Positions 49,298 to 57,307 of a stretch of DNA of 64,000 bases are shown here, in pieces (within the stretch, counting starts at the first letter, position 1; each line of letters begins with the position of its first letter). Origin of the DNA: Neiella marina. GTDB lineage: Bacteria; Pseudomonadota; Gammaproteobacteria; Enterobacterales; Neiellaceae. Where the stretch lies: positions 124,001 to 188,000 of the forward strand of contig NZ_NGNS01000005.1 in NCBI RefSeq assembly GCF_002165625.1. Direction: 5' to 3'. The notes under the pieces are model-generated. The model was not told the origin of the DNA. It saw only the letters and a program-made list of their open reading frames with translations, and made no database searches. The position numbers were made by a program, and so were the translations under genes.

Positions 49298-51820
49298 ATG
49301 AATAACTATCCAAAGAATCAGTTAGCTACGGCGATTAAGTCGGCTTTATTTGGCCTTGCGTTGCTGCCTGTGGCGTCGTTGGCGCAAGACAAAGAAGATG
49401 TCGCACAGCTTGATGATTATGTTGTTGAAGACGTCAATGATGATTTTTCGGTGCTACCAACAGAACCTTCCGAAGGGGCATTTGGTTTTAGCAAGCCGCT
49501 GTTGGAAACGCCTCGTTCGGTTTCAGAGGTCACTGCTGAGCTAGCTAAAAACTATGGTTTGCGCAGTGTTGATGACTTGGTGCGAATGACCCCAGGTGCA
49601 TTCACCAGTTCATTCTTTGGTATTCAAGGGGCAATGGATTTGCGTGGCGAACCGGCAGATAACTTCTTCCGTGGTTTCCGCCGTATTGAGAACCCCGGTG
49701 CCTTTAAGACCAATATTCGTGGTGCCAGCAAGCTGGAAATTCTTCGCGGTCCAGTATCACCGCTTTATGGCACCGGTAGTGTTGGCGGCCAGTTAAACTA
49801 CATTCCTAAATCAGCCAAAAGTGATACCGCCAAGTACATTGAAAGCGCTACAGGGCGGGTTGATGTCACCGTTGGTAGTTACGATCAGAAAATCATCTCG
49901 GCCGAAGGTGGCATGCCATTTTCTCTGGCTGGTCGTCAGGGCGGCATCTATGCCTTTGCTGAGTATGAGAAGTCGGACTCGTTCTATGACATCTATTCGC
50001 CAACCAGCAAGATGGTCCAGGTTGCTGTTGATTATGACGTATCCGATAGCACGGTGATGGAATTCGGTTTCCAGTGGCAAAGTTCGGATCACATTCAGGT
50101 TCCGGGTTGGAACCGGGTTACCCAGGACTTGATCGACCACGGTATTTATATCACCGGTGCGCCACCAGTGCGTAACAGCGATAATCCGATTGGCGCTGAC
50201 CGGTTGTTACCGCAGGAATCTGGATTCATTCTCGATGGTGTCACTAACGGTGCGCCGAACGCATCATTTTCTAGTGTCAATACTTGGTGTATTCCCGGCG
50301 ATGGCGCCGAGTTTAGCTACAACGGTATGCCGCTGACCTGTTTTGGTCCTGCCTATGCGCTGCAAGAAGATACGGTTGGTACGGCCAAGATTGACCATGA
50401 GACTATCTTCATCGATACCATTGACTATGCCGACTCCGATGTACTGACCCTGTATCTCGATTTCATCACTGAATTTGACAATGGCATGACCTGGAAGAAC
50501 CAATTTTTCATGGACTATATGGATCATGAGAAGTTTCAGAGTTGGGGCTTTACCGCCGATTATCCTGATGCCAAGGTCTATGAATTGCGTTCTAGCTTAA
50601 CCTTTGAATATGAGTTGGGTGGCGCAAGTACTGAAAATATTGTTGGCTTCAGCGTCCGCAAAGATGATTTGGATTTGAATCACGCTTGGTACGATGAAAC
50701 CTTTGATACCCGTGATTTGACTGTAGGGCCGACACCTGATGACCGCTTCGATTGGGCTGTCTCTGATCCATATCTTGAAGATGGTACCTTGCGTCGTAAC
50801 TTCAACGAAGAGCAAGTCTCGGAAAACATCAACAGTGGTGTGTTCTTCTTATCGGATATCACCATGGGGCAGTTTAGCTTGTTGGTTGGTGCCCGTTATG
50901 ACTACTACGACATCGAGGCGTATGAAGAAGCTCGTGACCTGCTCGGCGCTCTGATTGTTGATGCCGACGGCGATAACAAAGCCGATGTCAAATCCGATAC
51001 GGACAGCACCGTCAGCTATAACATCAGTTTGTCTTACAACTCTGATTTTGGCCTAGTCCCTTACGTGACCTATGCCGAGTCCAATTCACTCAGTACCAAC
51101 CAGTTAGGCGGTGTGATTGCTGCAACCGTTGATAATGGCGAATGGCTGCAGGAGTCCGAGTTGTTTGAAGCGGGCCTCAAGTATTCTGGTTTTGATGGTC
51201 GTTTGTATACTGCCGTGGCGTACTTCGATCAGGAAAAAACCTATCGTGATGGCCAAACCGCCGCGCTAGTGGCTGTCTACTCGGATGGTGTGGAGTTTGA
51301 AGCGCGTGCAGTAGTCACCGACAACTGGTCGGTGACGGCCACCGCAACCCATATTGACACAACCGAAGTGAGTGATGGTGCATTAGCAGTGCTTAACGGT
51401 GCTGACTTTGCGATCCAAAACGGCATGGAGCCTTGGGAAGTCTACGGCGGCCGTTTTGCCGGTTCGCGCTCAACATTCCTTGGTACTGGTGCTGAAGTGG
51501 ATCGTGGCGGCTTACCGGATAATACTGCTAGTCTTTACGCCAACTATGTTCAAGAGCTTGGCGATGGCCGGGTGACTGGTAGTCTCGGTTTTAGTTGGGT
51601 CGATAGTACCTACACTGACATTTTCAAAACGGTTGAATTGCCAAGTTACTCGGTATGGACATCATCGGTTGGCTACATCACCGATAGCTATGAGTTACTG
51701 CTAAGCGTCAACAACCTGCTCGATGAGGACTACTACACCTCGGCGGACTTGTTTGACTCTGTGGTAGTGAAACCTTCAGAAGGGCGAACCTTCTCCGCAA
51801 CCTTTGGCTATAAATTCTAG
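49298..51820 (+). CDS. TonB-dependent receptor of the purine locus
   Basis: This 840-residue outer-membrane receptor has a signal peptide (about 1-29, ending SLAQ). An acidic N-terminal segment DDYVVEDVNDDFSVLP precedes the plug (about 60-180) containing TPRSVSEVT, LVRMTPGAF, GFRRIEN and LEILRGPVSPLYG. A large barrel ends in TFSATFGYKF with the terminal Phe. It resembles siderophore-receptor-type TBDTs. Its place between the 8-oxoguanine deaminase and an NCS2 purine permease suggests a purine or nucleoside ligand, but an iron-chelate role cannot be excluded. A weak purine-rich stretch (TAGGGGAC) precedes the ATG. A terminator separates it from the permease. Confidence 0.9.
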   Translation: MNNYPKNQLATAIKSALFGLALLPVASLAQDKEDVAQLDDYVVEDVNDDFSVLPTEPSEGAFGFSKPLLETPRSVSEVTAELAKNYGLRSVDDLVRMTPGAFTSSFFGIQGAMDLRGEPADNFFRGFRRIENPGAFKTNIRGASKLEILRGPVSPLYGTGSVGGQLNYIPKSAKSDTAKYIESATGRVDVTVGSYDQKIISAEGGMPFSLAGRQGGIYAFAEYEKSDSFYDIYSPTSKMVQVAVDYDVSDSTVMEFGFQWQSSDHIQVPGWNRVTQDLIDHGIYITGAPPVRNSDNPIGADRLLPQESGFILDGVTNGAPNASFSSVNTWCIPGDGAEFSYNGMPLTCFGPAYALQEDTVGTAKIDHETIFIDTIDYADSDVLTLYLDFITEFDNGMTWKNQFFMDYMDHEKFQSWGFTADYPDAKVYELRSSLTFEYELGGASTENIVGFSVRKDDLDLNHAWYDETFDTRDLTVGPTPDDRFDWAVSDPYLEDGTLRRNFNEEQVSENINSGVFFLSDITMGQFSLLVGARYDYYDIEAYEEARDLLGALIVDADGDNKADVKSDTDSTVSYNISLSYNSDFGLVPYVTYAESNSLSTNQLGGVIAATVDNGEWLQESELFEAGLKYSGFDGRLYTAVAYFDQEKTYRDGQTAALVAVYSDGVEFEARAVVTDNWSVTATATHIDTTEVSDGALAVLNGADFAIQNGMEPWEVYGGRFAGSRSTFLGTGAEVDRGGLPDNTASLYANYVQELGDGRVTGSLGFSWVDSTYTDIFKTVELPSYSVWTSSVGYITDSYELLLSVNNLLDEDYYTSADLFDSVVVKPSEGRTFSATFGYKF

Positions 51821-51832
51821 CCACAGTAAATC

Positions 51833-51865
51833 AGAGCCGGTTATTCGTAACCGGCTCTTTTTTTG
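51833..51865 (+). terminator. Terminator of the TonB receptor gene
   Basis: AGAGCCGGTTA (51833-51843), loop TTCG, TAACCGGCTCT (51848-51858), then a run of T. A UUCG-capped 11-bp stem. Confidence 0.94.
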
Positions 51866-51866
51866 C

Positions 51867-51887
51867 TTGTCGTTAGCATGACGACAA
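51867..51887. promoter_or_regulatory. Inverted repeat upstream of the purine permease
   Basis: TTGTCGT (51867-51873), spacer TAGCATG, ACGACAA (51881-51887): perfect 7-bp arms, 26 bp before the start. It may be an operator. A TTGTC-ATC-GACAA motif occurs in the DUF2165 upstream region. Confidence 0.45.
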
Positions 51888-51912
51888 TAACAATAACGAA
51901 ATGGAGAAGGTG

Positions 51913-53322
51913 ATGTTTCGTTTTCTAACCCCATCAGAGGGCAAAGGAACAGGGCAAGCGACTGGCTCTCGAATTATCTATGGTTTGGATGATAATCCTC
52001 CCTGGCCGCGAAAATCGCTGGCGGCGCTGCAACACCTGTTAGCGATCTTCGTTAGCATCATTACCGCACCGCTAATTATTGCCAAAGGCATGGGGCTGTC
52101 TGCCGCTGAGACCAGCTACATGATTAGCTGCTCGCTGGTGGTGTCGGGCATTGCGACCTTGATTCAGGTTCGACCGATTGGGCCCATAGGCTCGGGACTG
52201 TTAGCGATTCAAGGCACCAGTTTTTCATTTATCGGGCCGTTGATCTTTGCGTCATCAGAGCTGCGCGGTACGGTGTCAAATGCCGAGTTGCTTGGCATTA
52301 TTTTCGGGTCTGCTGGCGCCGGTGCCATCGTTGTCATGATCCTGAGTCAGTTTCTGCAGTCACTGCGACGCGTGATCACATCGACCGTTGCTGGCACTGC
52401 GGTGATATTACTGGGCATCACCTTGGTGATGAAAACCGGCCAAAACTTAGAACGCGCCTACCATCAGAGTAACAACAGTGGTGAATCAGGCGCCTTGCAA
52501 GTGGCTTTAGCTGTTGCAGTGATTGTTCTGATCAGCTGGTTTGCTACCCGCAAGAGTCCTTGGCTGCGCCTTAGTTCAATCAGCCTAGGACTAGGTCTTT
52601 GCTACTTGGTGGCATTAGCGCTTGGACTGGTCGATTTTTCAATCTTCAGCCAGCTACCGGACTATTTCTATCCGCAGCCGTTGCAGTTTCCGATTGGTTT
52701 TGACTGGGCCATTTTCTTTACTTTACTGCCAATTTATTTAGTCACGGCAACTGAGTCGGTCGGCGACTTAACCGCCACCTCAAGTTTGTCAGGGCAGCCG
52801 ATCCGAGGGCCTTACTACTGGCGCCGGATCAAGAATGGCGTACTCGGAGATGGCTTTAATTCTTTGTTAGCGTCGGTATTTAATACCTTTCCCAACACAA
52901 CCTTCAGTCAAAACAATGGGGTGATTCAACTGACCGGCGTGGCGAGTCGCCATATTGGTAAAGTCATCGCTGGGCTGTTGATTGTGATGGGGTGCTTTCC
53001 TGTATTTGGTGGCTTGTTCCAAACCATGCCGGCTGGCTTGCTATATGGCGCCACTGGCTTGATGTTTGGCCTGGTGGGTTTATCCGGTATTCGGATTATC
53101 CGCGGATCGCCATTTCCTACCCGCTCTTGGCAAATTGTTGCACTGGCCACTGTTAGCGGTTTTGCCTTTAGTTTAGTGCCATCGGCTGTGCCGGGGCTGC
53201 CACAAACGCTGGTGATGTTGTTGGGCTTTCCGGTTGCTGGCGGCACCTTAGTGGCGGCAATTCTGGAGCTGGTTATTCCGATTGACGAATCAAAACGCGT
53301 CGAACCGGCGACATTGAGCTAA
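51913..53322 (+). CDS. NCS2-family xanthine/uracil permease
   Basis: This 469-residue inner-membrane symporter of the nucleobase-cation symporter 2 family has about 14 hydrophobic segments. It carries the family signature QNNGVIQLTGVASRHIG (about 335-351) and the TATESVGDLTATS segment (about 275), which holds the conserved Glu of the substrate site. Xanthine, urate or uracil are the usual substrates, and the surrounding purine genes favour a purine. ATG 51913 is chosen over 51901 because GGAGAAGG lies immediately upstream of the second ATG. It converges on the DUF2165 gene. Confidence 0.9.
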   Translation: MFRFLTPSEGKGTGQATGSRIIYGLDDNPPWPRKSLAALQHLLAIFVSIITAPLIIAKGMGLSAAETSYMISCSLVVSGIATLIQVRPIGPIGSGLLAIQGTSFSFIGPLIFASSELRGTVSNAELLGIIFGSAGAGAIVVMILSQFLQSLRRVITSTVAGTAVILLGITLVMKTGQNLERAYHQSNNSGESGALQVALAVAVIVLISWFATRKSPWLRLSSISLGLGLCYLVALALGLVDFSIFSQLPDYFYPQPLQFPIGFDWAIFFTLLPIYLVTATESVGDLTATSSLSGQPIRGPYYWRRIKNGVLGDGFNSLLASVFNTFPNTTFSQNNGVIQLTGVASRHIGKVIAGLLIVMGCFPVFGGLFQTMPAGLLYGATGLMFGLVGLSGIRIIRGSPFPTRSWQIVALATVSGFAFSLVPSAVPGLPQTLVMLLGFPVAGGTLVAAILELVIPIDESKRVEPATLS

Positions 53323-53333
53323 CTAAACTGGCA

Positions 53334-53843
53334 TCAGCGTGTTAGCTCAGGCTCGCGCTGATGCAAAAACAGCAAGCAGCCGAATAACACCATGATGAAG
53401 CGAAATGCCGGTTGCTGACCATTCCAAATCTGCGATTGCCACATTAGAAACCACTCGGCTCCGACCGTCATAAAGCCGCTAAACCACAATAAGATTCCCA
53501 GTACTAAGCCCATAGTGGCCAGTCCCTTGGCAGCACAAAATTGAGCCTCGCTGCCATCGATCTGGCGCCACAAAGCAACCGCGCCTAGCAAACACAACAG
53601 CCCTACTGTGGCTTCGACACTAATGATTACACCATAGGCGAGATGATGAACAACTGGATTATGGATGGCGCGGCTAGTCAGCTGGTTACCATCGAAGGTG
53701 GTATCCATCGTCAGTACATGTTGGACAAAGGCAAAGTTTGAGCCGTAATCAACGATATTGTTGTAGGCCACTAACCAAGCGAAAGCAGATACTGCTGCGA
53801 CGAGGCAGATTTTACTGAGTCTGATCAATTGCGAGGTTCGCAC
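53334..53843 (-). CDS. DUF2165 membrane protein
   Basis: This 169-residue protein has four hydrophobic helices. It carries the family stretches YNNIVDYGSNFAFVQHVLTM (about 27-46) and a C-terminal VGAEWFLMWQSQIWNGQ. Function is unknown. The reading frame runs up to 53924, but the GTG at 53843 has AGGAG 7 bases upstream and starts just before the first helix, so it is preferred. It lies inside the purine locus but is not obviously part of it. A 9-bp inverted repeat sits upstream. A 9-bp hairpin (53331-53364) overlaps its 3' end. Confidence 0.82.
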   Translation of the reverse strand: MRTSQLIRLSKICLVAAVSAFAWLVAYNNIVDYGSNFAFVQHVLTMDTTFDGNQLTSRAIHNPVVHHLAYGVIISVEATVGLLCLLGAVALWRQIDGSEAQFCAAKGLATMGLVLGILLWFSGFMTVGAEWFLMWQSQIWNGQQPAFRFIMVLFGCLLFLHQREPELTR

Positions 53844-53858
53844 TGTAACACTCCTAAC

Positions 53859-53893
53859 TCGATGACATCGACAAATACTGTTGTCATCGACAA
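53859..53893. promoter_or_regulatory. Inverted repeat upstream of the DUF2165 gene
   Basis: TCGATGACA (53859-53867) pairs with TGTCATCGA (53882-53890), perfect 9-bp arms with a 14-bp spacer. ATCGACAA occurs twice (53867-53874 and 53886-53893). It lies just upstream of the ribosome site, so it is an operator or leader hairpin. Confidence 0.45.
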
Positions 53894-53924
53894 TGCAAAT
53901 CAGAAGCCAGCTAAATAGCGGCAT

Positions 53925-54189
53925 AAATGATGTATTGTTGACCCAAAAGACAACATTTTAAGCGCTATTTCAGTGCGCTTGCGTCATTACACATCAGTGG
54001 TATCGGCTGCTGTGGTAGCTGGCCCTAAACAACATCAGGTGATAGCAGCGATAACAAATGAGCATAGATTTTGCGTGTGATTAAAAGCCGTTAGGCACAC
54101 ATTAGATTGGGGTAGAAGCAGTCAGGCGATCGTTACGGCGTCGGGTCATTGCTCCGTTTGCAAGATCAGGAAATGGATCTTTCAAAACG
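53925..54189. other. Intergenic region before the oxygenase gene
   Basis: This region is divergent between the DUF2165 gene and the oxygenase gene. TGTTG-N10-CAACA with GACAACA (53949-53955) is present near 53936-53955. No convincing gene is seen. An open frame from TTG 54149 extends the oxygenase upstream but lacks a good ribosome site. Confidence 0.4.
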
Positions 54190-54216
54190 AATACCAATAG
54201 CAACCTTATTGGTATT
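54190..54216 (+). promoter_or_regulatory. Inverted repeat before the oxygenase start
   Basis: AATACCAATA (54190-54199), loop GCAACCT, TATTGGTATT (54207-54216): perfect 10-bp arms directly before the GGAG ribosome site at 54220-54223. It could be an operator or a leader hairpin affecting translation. Confidence 0.5.
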
Positions 54217-54229
54217 AGCGGAGAGAGCT

Positions 54230-55285
54230 ATGACATCAAATAAAATGACATCAAATAAAATGACAACCAACAGCACGATAACCGACAACTCCAAGGCTGC
54301 AGCGCCAATGCAAGAGCTGCAATTGGAATCAACGCTTGGTGCGATGGGAGAAGAAAACCAGCAGCGCAGCATTCCGGTCATTGACCTGTCGGATTTTAGC
54401 CAGCGCAAAGCTGAGATCACTGAGCAGCTTTGGCTTGCTGCGACAGACTGTGGATTTTTTCAGCTCACTAACCACGGCATTGATGTAACTCGAATAGAAC
54501 AAGCTTTTAGCGACGCAGAGGGCTTTTTCGCCTTGGCGCCGGAAATAAAACAACAAATGCCGTTGCGGCCAGGAACCAACGCCGGCTGGGAATCGATGGC
54601 GCAAGTCCGGCCATCGACGGGAACTGCCGATCAGAAAGAGTCCTACCAAATCACCCGGCCGAGAATGACTAACTTGTGGCCAAGCCAATCATTACCCTCA
54701 TTTGAGGCTGATATGTTGGCCTTTGAGGCAAGCTGTTGGCGTCTCGGTATACAGGTGCTGTCGTGCTTTGCCGATAAGTTGGGTTTTGATGCTGATTTCT
54801 TTGCCAATGCCCACCAACCTGACCAGCAAAGCTATCAATCAACCCTGCGACTGCTGCACTACTACGCCACCCAAGGTGATGTGGCCGTTGATGAAAACAA
54901 TTGGCGAGCTGGTGCTCATACTGATTTTGATTGCCTGACCTTGTTGTTTCAGCGCACCGGTCAGCATGGTTTACAGGTTTGTCCGGGTAAGGAGGCGGCC
55001 TCGAATCAGTGGACGCCAGTGGTTCCTCAGACCGGCATGGTCACTTGCAACATTGGCGATATGTTGATGCGCTGGAGTGATGATCAGTTGAAATCAACAT
55101 TGCACCGGGTGCGAATGCCAAAAGCAGGGGAATATCAGGGGCCACGTTATTCCATCGCATTTTTCTGTCAGGCCAATCAGGACGTGGTGATTCAAGGACC
55201 TGGTCACAAGTATCCGGCCATTAGTGCCGCCGACTATCTGCAACAGCGCATTGAGGCCAATTTTGCTGGCAACAGCAACGCCTAG
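54230..55285 (+). CDS. 2-oxoglutarate/Fe(II) oxygenase of the isopenicillin-N-synthase type
   Basis: This 351-residue non-haem iron oxygenase has an N-terminal DIOX_N domain (RSIPVIDLSDF, about 47-57; ATDCGFFQLTNHGID). The 2OG-FeII domain carries HTD in GAHTDFDCLTLLFQ (iron His and Asp, about 227-229), a second His in STLHRVRMP (about 285) and the cosubstrate-binding R-x-S in GPRYSIAFF. The substrate is unknown. Related genes lie near 8-oxoguanine deaminase genes in Pseudomonas, suggesting a purine-related substrate. ATG 54230 has GGAG 6 bases upstream. The start region has a 15-bp tandem repeat giving MTSNK twice, with a third degenerate copy and in-frame ATGs at 54245 and 54260. Confidence 0.85.
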   Translation: MTSNKMTSNKMTTNSTITDNSKAAAPMQELQLESTLGAMGEENQQRSIPVIDLSDFSQRKAEITEQLWLAATDCGFFQLTNHGIDVTRIEQAFSDAEGFFALAPEIKQQMPLRPGTNAGWESMAQVRPSTGTADQKESYQITRPRMTNLWPSQSLPSFEADMLAFEASCWRLGIQVLSCFADKLGFDADFFANAHQPDQQSYQSTLRLLHYYATQGDVAVDENNWRAGAHTDFDCLTLLFQRTGQHGLQVCPGKEAASNQWTPVVPQTGMVTCNIGDMLMRWSDDQLKSTLHRVRMPKAGEYQGPRYSIAFFCQANQDVVIQGPGHKYPAISAADYLQQRIEANFAGNSNA

Positions 55286-55298
55286 TAGCGAAAGATAG

Positions 55299-55322
55299 AG
55301 CGGGCGGCGTGAGCTGCCCGCT
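55299..55322. terminator. GNRA-capped hairpin between oxygenase and cpdB
   Basis: AGCGGGCGGC (55299-55308), loop GTGA, GCTGCCCGCT (55313-55322): ten pairs including one G-T wobble, between converging genes. No T-run follows on either side, so it may act as an RNA-stabilising end. Confidence 0.5.
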
Positions 55323-55326
55323 GGGG

Positions 55327-57306
55327 CTAGGGATTAATCCGTAACATGAATTGGGCCTGTTGCTGCTGACCGTCCTGCGCTGGTGGTTGGTAAGGCAACA
55401 GATTCGCCGGTGCTAGTTGGTGGGCGATGGGGGCGGTTTGGAATAGCACGGTGGCATCACCAAGGTTATCGCTGAACTGCCAATTTTGATCGATGGTCGG
55501 ATCAAAATCGGCAGAAGCTAGGTATTGGGCAACGACGGCGCGATTTTTATCCGGCGCATGGATCACTGTTTTCGAGCCGTCCATATTGGGAAATTGGCCG
55601 CCACCGCCTGCTCGATAGTTGTTGGTGACCACTAAAAACGATTGAGTTAAGTCGAGTGGTTGACCGTTAAAACGAACATTGCGAATCCGTTGTGCTTCGG
55701 GGTTGAGCAATGCGCCCTCGGGATCAAAACGGCTGGGTTGGGTCAAATCAATTTGATACTCGATGCCGTCAATGACATCAAAGTTATAACTTGGAAAAGC
55801 TCGGTTTATGAGCTCTTGCGGCGTTTTAACCGCTGGATCGATTTGATTGAACTGACCCGCTGAACGCTCCAGCCATTGCACGACTTGTGCGCCAGTTAAT
55901 TGCACGACTTTGAGGTCATTAGGGTAGACATACAAGTCCTTTAGATGGATCAGGGCAATATCGCCAGCGGCAATATCGGTGTAATAATCCGGTCCCGCAC
56001 GGCCGCCACTTTTAAACGGCGCAGCGGCGGATAGTATCGGCAATTCATGATATTCAGTGCCACGAACCGCTTTGCGGGCATACCAACGTTGCGCATTATT
56101 GACCAACTGAACCGAAGGATCATCGGCTGCAAGGGCAAAGTAACTGTGTATCCGCACGGGTGTCTGGCCAACTTTCTGGCGCATGTAGTTGAGTGTTGCT
56201 TGGTGCTCCGGCATCACCAACGCATTGATGCTCGGATCGGCTTCAACCAATGGTTTGAATTGACCATCCACTCGAGTCGCGATGGCGCGAACGCTGGTCT
56301 TTGCCGCTGTTCGCTGCCAGCGGCCATCTTGCTCTGTGAGGGTTAAATCGACCAGTCCCAAATGACTACCCCAAAAACCGGGCATCACTGCAGGAATGCC
56401 AAACACTGTGCCCATCTCGCTATCAACGCCTTGATAGGATGCGATTTCTGGATCGCCAGGAAAGACTCGATGAGAGTGACCAAATAAAATGGCATCGATG
56501 CCATCCACTTGTGCTAAGTGATAACTGGCATTTTCATCCATACCACGGCGCGGGGTGTCATAGAGGCCGCTATGGGGAATAGCAATCACCAGATCGGCGC
56601 CTTTTGCTTTCATTTCGGGTACCAGCAAACGGGCAGTGTCGACGATATCTTTGGCAATGACGTTACCCTTTAAATGGTCCATGTCCCAAAAGGTGATTTG
56701 CGGCGGGGTAAAGCCGATGTAACCGATGTTGATTGGGTATTGCTTGCCGTCATTTGCGCTCAGTTCGGTTGCAACAATCACATAAGGTTGAATGTAGTGC
56801 TGGTCGTTTGATGGATCATCGTCGCCATCATCAATGTAGACATTGGCTGAGACGTAGGGGAAGTTGGCGCCGCGCAAGCTCTGCTGCAAAAACGGTAGGC
56901 CAAAATTAAACTCGTGGTTGCCCAAATTAGCCGCGTCATAGCCCAGCTTGTTCATGATTCGAAATGCTGGATGGACGCTATGTGCTGGCAAACCGTGCTC
57001 GTAGGCAACGTAATCACCCAGTGGCGCACCTTGGATCAGATCGCCATTGTCGACCAATACCGAATTGGTTACTTCTGCCCGAGCTTGCTGTATCAGGGTA
57101 GCCACTCGCGAGAAGCCAATACTGACGCTTTGTTCATCACGATAGTAGTCGTAGTCGACCAAGTGCATATGAATGTCTGTGGTGGCCAAAATACGCAACT
57201 GGATTTGACGATCAGCCTTGTCTTGCGCAAAGGCCGCATTGACCAATCCTGCGGCAACAAAAACAACCATGGTGATGAGCCGAAATGTGATTGGCTGCCG
57301 TTCCAT
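55327..57306 (-). CDS. cpdB: 2',3'-cyclic-nucleotide 2'-phosphodiesterase/3'-nucleotidase
   Basis: CpdB is a periplasmic enzyme that turns 2',3'-cyclic nucleotides and 3'-nucleotides into nucleosides. The 659 residues have a signal peptide (about 1-27, ending AFAQ). The calcineurin-type metallophosphatase domain has ATTDIHMHLVDYDYYRD (about 41-57), DNGDLIQGAPLGDY (about 86) and GNHEFNFG (about 130). A C-terminal 5'-nucleotidase domain holds the substrate-stacking NNYRAGGGGQFP region. It is the last gene of the purine operon, with its ATG 1 bp after the allantoate amidohydrolase stop. Confidence 0.94.
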   Translation of the reverse strand: MERQPITFRLITMVVFVAAGLVNAAFAQDKADRQIQLRILATTDIHMHLVDYDYYRDEQSVSIGFSRVATLIQQARAEVTNSVLVDNGDLIQGAPLGDYVAYEHGLPAHSVHPAFRIMNKLGYDAANLGNHEFNFGLPFLQQSLRGANFPYVSANVYIDDGDDDPSNDQHYIQPYVIVATELSANDGKQYPINIGYIGFTPPQITFWDMDHLKGNVIAKDIVDTARLLVPEMKAKGADLVIAIPHSGLYDTPRRGMDENASYHLAQVDGIDAILFGHSHRVFPGDPEIASYQGVDSEMGTVFGIPAVMPGFWGSHLGLVDLTLTEQDGRWQRTAAKTSVRAIATRVDGQFKPLVEADPSINALVMPEHQATLNYMRQKVGQTPVRIHSYFALAADDPSVQLVNNAQRWYARKAVRGTEYHELPILSAAAPFKSGGRAGPDYYTDIAAGDIALIHLKDLYVYPNDLKVVQLTGAQVVQWLERSAGQFNQIDPAVKTPQELINRAFPSYNFDVIDGIEYQIDLTQPSRFDPEGALLNPEAQRIRNVRFNGQPLDLTQSFLVVTNNYRAGGGGQFPNMDGSKTVIHAPDKNRAVVAQYLASADFDPTIDQNWQFSDNLGDATVLFQTAPIAHQLAPANLLPYQPPAQDGQQQQAQFMLRINP

Positions 57307-57307
57307 A

